From Mucilaginibacter lacusdianchii (GTDB taxonomy: Bacteria > Bacteroidota > Bacteroidia > Sphingobacteriales > Sphingobacteriaceae), in assembly GCF_009770985.1 (NCBI RefSeq), contig NZ_WSRW01000002.1, positions 186,001 through 250,000 of the forward strand: a stretch of DNA of 64,000 nt. Reading direction: 5' to 3'. Shown piece by piece: positions 61,069 to 64,000 of the stretch; positions within the stretch are counted from its first letter, which is position 1; every line of letters begins with the position of its first letter. Made by a program: the position numbers and the translations under genes. The notes under the pieces were generated by a model. The model searched no databases, was not told the origin of the DNA, and worked only from the letters and a program-made list of their open reading frames with translations.

Positions 61069-61482
61069 TTATATGCTGGCTTGCTTGGTAGCGTTAGCCT
61101 CGGTGATTTCTACTTTATCTTCGGTGTATTTAGACGGGCATTTCATTAAAATTTTAGACGCATGAAATTCCTTACCCTGCATGGCACCGGTCAGCACAAT
61201 TTGTTCAGAACGTTCAAAATCCTGAGGCTTGGTGCCGGTAAATACCACTTTACACTCTTCACCTTTATTATCTTTCATATAAAAAGAAAAGTAATTGGCG
61301 TCTTTAGTGGCATCATAATACAAAGGTTTCTCTTTGTTTAGATGACCCACAATATGCAATTCCGTTTTGGTTTGCTCTGCATCTTTAAAAGACCCGTAAG
61401 TACTTGAATTAGAATAGGTACTTATGATAACAGCTATAGCTACAGCTATAACGATGATACCTAAAATAGCGCTTTTTTTCAT
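61069..61482 (-). CDS. ccmE: Heme chaperone CcmE, CxxxY type
   Basis: 137 residues: N-terminal membrane helix (4-21), then the OB-fold heme chaperone domain. In place of the usual HxxxY heme-attachment motif it has C115-P-S-K-Y119. CxxxY CcmE proteins are known in archaea and some bacteria such as Desulfovibrio; there the Cys binds heme. EFHAS precedes the motif. It carries heme from CcmC to the heme lyase encoded next (6-nt gap). A paralogue lies 78 nt upstream. Confidence 0.9.
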   Translation of the reverse strand: MKKSAILGIIVIAVAIAVIISTYSNSSTYGSFKDAEQTKTELHIVGHLNKEKPLYYDATKDANYFSFYMKDNKGEECKVVFTGTKPQDFERSEQIVLTGAMQGKEFHASKILMKCPSKYTEDKVEITEANATKQASI

Positions 61483-61510
61483 GAAGTTTTACCTGCTGTA
61501 AATCAGATTA

Positions 61511-61518
61511 CAAAAATA
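61511..61518 (-). promoter_or_regulatory. Predicted -7 box for ccmE
   Basis: Minus-strand TATTTTTG, an exact TAnnTTTG, about 30 nt before the ATG at 61482. It suggests that ccmE and the heme lyase can be transcribed independently of the upstream lipoprotein gene. Confidence 0.45.
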
Positions 61519-61559
61519 CAAAACGTATCACGAAATAGCTTTATTACAATAGATATATC

Positions 61560-61943
61560 TTATTTAGAATTATTCTTAACACCGCGACTTGGAGAATCGA
61601 CTGTATACCCGGCCAAACTGGTCAACTGTGATGCATGAAATTCGTTGCCTTGCATAACGCCGGTTACTGTAACATAGGCTGCGCTATCCAAGCCTTGCGG
61701 CTTAAACCTACCGGTCATAACTACCTTTCGTTCATCTCCTTTTTCATCAATCATGTAAAATGACCATTGCTGCTTAGTACTTAGTGAATCATGCAGTAAA
61801 GGTTTAGTTTTATCAAAGCGACCTGTTACTTTGAATCCAGAACTTTTTCCTTCTGCATCTTTAAAATAGCCGGAACTAGAGCATGCACTCAACAAAAACA
61901 TAGTAGATAATACGGTAATACTGAAGACAATTTTTTTTCTCAT
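61560..61943 (-). CDS. CcmE-like lipoprotein paralogue lacking the heme-attachment cysteine
   Basis: 127 residues, clearly homologous to the neighbouring CcmE over the OB-fold (FKDAE, VTG or IVG, KPL, SFYM, KVV-TG, VMQGNEFHAS). The membrane helix is replaced by a lipoprotein signal with lipobox LLSAC (Cys21). The region after EFHAS is two residues shorter and reads QLTSLAGYTVD, with no Cys and no CxxxY. It therefore probably does not bind heme covalently. It may be an accessory subunit in heme delivery or an outer-envelope relay; that is inference. Confidence 0.85.
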   Translation of the reverse strand: MRKKIVFSITVLSTMFLLSACSSSGYFKDAEGKSSGFKVTGRFDKTKPLLHDSLSTKQQWSFYMIDEKGDERKVVMTGRFKPQGLDSAAYVTVTGVMQGNEFHASQLTSLAGYTVDSPSRGVKNNSK

Positions 61944-62018
61944 GATAAGTTAGTTGTTTAAGAATAGATCAATGCTGTTAAACTTTGTTACGAAACCATC
62001 GAACATTATTTTACAATA

Positions 62019-62053
62019 AAAAGCCCCAATACAACGAATGTATTGGGGCTTTT
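62019..62053 (-). terminator. Terminator of the glutamate dehydrogenase gene
   Basis: AAAAGCCCCAATACA and TGTATTGGGGCTTTT, perfect 15-bp arms around a 5-nt loop, with U-run on the minus strand. It separates gdh from the CcmE-like genes. Confidence 0.92.
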
Positions 62054-62079
62054 AAATATTACACTGAACGTTGGCATTA

Positions 62080-63513
62080 TTATGGCCAAACACCCAAATT
62101 TTGGTAGCTTACTGCAATTTTATTAATAGCTAACACAAAAGCTGCAGTACGCAGGGTATCGATATTTGGATTGGTTTTGAATGTTTCCCGAATTTCGTGG
62201 TAAGAACGGATCATAGTGTCTTCTAAACCTGAATTCACCAATTCCAGCTCAGAGGCACCTTTGATGATAGTAGCACGTTGCTGCGGATTTAACGTTACAC
62301 CCGTAATCCCTTCTACCATATTTACCAAGTTAAGATTAGAATTTTCTTCAAATCTACGGTTCATACGACCAAACGATACGTGCGAAAGATTTTTCAACCA
62401 CTCAAAGTATGAAACTGTTACACCGCCGGCGTTGGCGTACATGTCGGGAACGATGATTCCGCCCATTTCATAAAAAGCAGCTTCAGCTTCGGGCGTAGTT
62501 GGGCCGTTGGCGCCTTCTACTATAATTTTAGCCTGCAGGTTACGCACATTATCGGCAGTAATCTGGTTTTCCAAAGCAGCCGGTACCAGAATATCGCAAG
62601 GTTGTTCTAAACCTTCAGATGATTTAGTAAAGTTTTGAGCGCCCTCAAAATTCAAGATAGAACCGGTTGCTTTACGATGTTGAAACACCGCTTCTACATC
62701 TAATCCATCGGCATTATAAATAGCGCCTTCATACTCACACAATCCTACGATAATGGCACCAAATTCTGCCAAAAATTTAGCCGAATAGTAACCCACATTA
62801 CCCAAGCCTTGAACAATTACCCGCTTGCCTGCTAGTCCAGGCGTTAAGCCCAAACGCTGCATATCTTCAGCTACGTTTACGCACTCGCGAGCGGCAATAG
62901 CCACGCCACGGCCCGTAGCCTCTCTACGACCAGCAATACCGTGTAGTGCTATCGGTTTACCAGTTACACAACCTAAAGCATCACCCTGGTTAGGGTTCAT
63001 GGTAGCGTAAGTATCGGCAATCCAGCTCATTTCACGTTCGCCAGATCCGTAATCGGGTGCAGGCACGTCAATGTTAGGGCCTAAAAAGTTCTTTTTAGTT
63101 AATTCGACTGTATAACGTCGGGTTATGTTTTCAAGTTCCTGAACGGTATAGTTCTTTGAATTGATTTTAATACCACCTTTTGCACCGCCAAATGGTACGT
63201 TTACTACCGCACATTTGTAGGTCATCAGCGCGGCCAGTGCCATCACCTCGTCTTCGTTCACCATTTCGCTATAACGAATACCGCCTTTAGTTGGCGATTG
63301 GTGATGCGAGTGTTCAACGCGCCAAGCGTCTATTACCTCGAAGCCATTGCCTTTACGTATTGGAAAACGGAAACGGTAAACACTATTGCATGATTTGATT
63401 TGATCCAGCAAACCGGCATCATGCTTGGTAAATTGTGCTGCATGGTCAAAGTTTTTACACACATCATCAAAAAAATGCGTGTCTTGACTTTCAGCTATTG
63501 CTAAATTATCCAT
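62080..63513 (-). CDS. Glu/Leu/Phe/Val dehydrogenase (glutamate dehydrogenase)
   Basis: 477 residues. The substrate-binding and catalytic lysine segment is [11 protein letters not shown], with [16 protein letters not shown] and KGGIRYS around it, then an NAD-binding Rossmann domain ([12 protein letters not shown]). Length and motifs match the NAD(P)-dependent glutamate dehydrogenase family; the amino acid preference cannot be decided by eye. It lies between the CcmD gene and the CcmE-like genes on the same strand but has its own terminator. Confidence 0.92.
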   Translation of the reverse strand: MDNLAIAESQDTHFFDDVCKNFDHAAQFTKHDAGLLDQIKSCNSVYRFRFPIRKGNGFEVIDAWRVEHSHHQSPTKGGIRYSEMVNEDEVMALAALMTYKCAVVNVPFGGAKGGIKINSKNYTVQELENITRRYTVELTKKNFLGPNIDVPAPDYGSGEREMSWIADTYATMNPNQGDALGCVTGKPIALHGIAGRREATGRGVAIAARECVNVAEDMQRLGLTPGLAGKRVIVQGLGNVGYYSAKFLAEFGAIIVGLCEYEGAIYNADGLDVEAVFQHRKATGSILNFEGAQNFTKSSEGLEQPCDILVPAALENQITADNVRNLQAKIIVEGANGPTTPEAEAAFYEMGGIIVPDMYANAGGVTVSYFEWLKNLSHVSFGRMNRRFEENSNLNLVNMVEGITGVTLNPQQRATIIKGASELELVNSGLEDTMIRSYHEIRETFKTNPNIDTLRTAAFVLAINKIAVSYQNLGVWP

Positions 63514-63608
63514 AATTATATTTTAAGTAAATAATTGGTAAACACTATTTATAGTTTAATCAACAACCCGTTGAACATTAAACTATAACTATTTTTTTTA
63601 GAAAACGT

Positions 63609-63809
63609 TTAGTCTTGTTTTTCCAGCTTTTTCAAGCGCCTGTCCATTGCAAACAAATAAACAGCTAATCCTGCAAAAACAATTGCAACAGTTGCTATGA
63701 CTACATAAATCTGACCCGAACTGCGCATCTTATCGGCCATTTCAACCGGTTGGGCAAACGCCCCAAGGCCACAAAATAACGTTAGGGCTAATAAACCAAG
63801 CTTTTTCAT
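63609..63809 (-). CDS. ccmD: CcmD family protein
   Basis: 66 residues: signal-like start (MKKLGLLALTLFCGLGAFAQ), one transmembrane helix (about 33-53) and a basic cytoplasmic coiled tail (DRRLKKLEKQD). This is the small CcmD-type protein that holds CcmC and holo-CcmE in the heme-handling complex. It begins directly after the ccmC stop with no gap. Confidence 0.82.
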   Translation of the reverse strand: MKKLGLLALTLFCGLGAFAQPVEMADKMRSSGQIYVVIATVAIVFAGLAVYLFAMDRRLKKLEKQD

Positions 63810-64000
63810 TTAAATACTAGTCAGATTTTTATTTTCAATTAAACGGATTCGATAACGTAAGGTTGCAATCCAGATGGCGATAAATATCCAGCCGATACAG
63901 GCGGGATAGAACACCGCACGCATCATATTGTCCATATCGTATTTACCGAAGGCTGGGTTGCCACCGTTGCCGGGATGCAAGGAATCAGTCATGCGTGGTA
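63810..64000 (-). CDS. ccmC: Heme exporter/handling protein CcmC, C-terminal part (cut by window edge)
   Basis: Only the last 62 or so codons are inside the window; the frame stays open to the edge (…PRMTDSLHPGNGGNPAFG). The segment MRAVFYPACIGWIFIAIWIATLRYRIRLIE is the final membrane helix, and the HPGNGGNP region precedes it, as in Bacteroidota CcmC. CcmC loads heme onto CcmE. The internal ATG at 63992 is not the true start. Confidence 0.8.
   Translation of the reverse strand, partial: PRMTDSLHPGNGGNPAFGKYDMDNMMRAVFYPACIGWIFIAIWIATLRYRIRLIENKNLTSI

Noticed and set aside
63810..63992. A complete 60-residue gene at the right edge
   Set aside because: The frame continues past the ATG to the window edge and the sequence matches the C-terminus of CcmC, so it is a truncated larger gene.
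26..64000. CRISPR arrays, prophage or integrated element
   Set aside because: No evenly spaced repeats, integrase, transposase or phage structural gene was seen, and tRNA-Ser is not flanked by an obvious attachment-site duplication.

Overview
The window looks like a chromosomal segment of a Bacteroidota bacterium, most probably family Sphingobacteriaceae (Mucilaginibacter/Pedobacter type). The reasons are TAnnTTTG -7 promoter boxes, weak Shine-Dalgarno sequences, several TTG/GTG starts, gene families typical of that group (tandem FtsX-like permeases under a sigma-54 two-component system, DUF4251, DUF7009, a CcsA/CcmF fusion, an OmpA/PD40 protein) and moderate-to-low GC. No phage, insertion sequence, integrase or CRISPR array was seen. 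There is one tRNA (Ser-UGA) and no rRNA.

Layout. 1-5.2 kb: an O-acyltransferase pair (MBOAT plus SGNH-like protein) facing a free-standing A-T-TE non-ribosomal peptide synthetase module. 5.3-9.2 kb: an EcsC-family protein, a type II NADH dehydrogenase with a structured leader, and a DUF885 lipoprotein. 9.2-10.7 kb: tRNA-Ser, a small hypothetical, and a fructosamine-kinase gene broken by one in-frame amber codon. 10.7-16.1 kb: lepA, a hexapeptide acyltransferase, folD, a Rieske/lipoprotein pair and queE. 16-26.7 kb: an OmpA/PD40 envelope protein, recQ, manC, rlmB, dnaB (with an inverted pair of DnaA-box-like 9-mers upstream), chrA, a TPR protein and a DUF151 nuclease. 26.9-29.5 kb: a nucleoside transporter and a zinc alcohol dehydrogenase.

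29.6-45.5 kb is the main accessory block: a tripartite ABC efflux system (HlyD adaptor, two ATPases, three FtsX/MacB-type permeases, TolC, a secreted protein with a duplicated domain, possibly an OM barrel). It forms two leftward transcription units separated by a terminator. Each unit is preceded by a copy of the same ~40-bp element, and the locus is divergent from an NtrC-like sigma-54 response regulator and its histidine kinase. The likely circuit is that envelope stress or an antimicrobial substrate activates the kinase, the regulator binds the shared element, and both units are induced.

45.7-55.1 kb: htpG, a DUF4251 protein, an orphan molybdopterin oxidoreductase with its FdhD sulfurtransferase and a DUF7009 protein, and a large FAD/Fe-S dehydrogenase. 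55.2-64 kb, all leftward: ccmC (cut by the right edge), ccmD, glutamate dehydrogenase, two tandem CcmE-like genes (one a lipoprotein lacking the heme-attachment cysteine), a CcsA/CcmF heme lyase, a PhyH dioxygenase, a DUF2520 protein, ferredoxin, iscX, kdsC and maf. This is a cytochrome c maturation cluster followed by Fe-S and housekeeping genes.

Functional names come from motifs read by eye; no database search was run.
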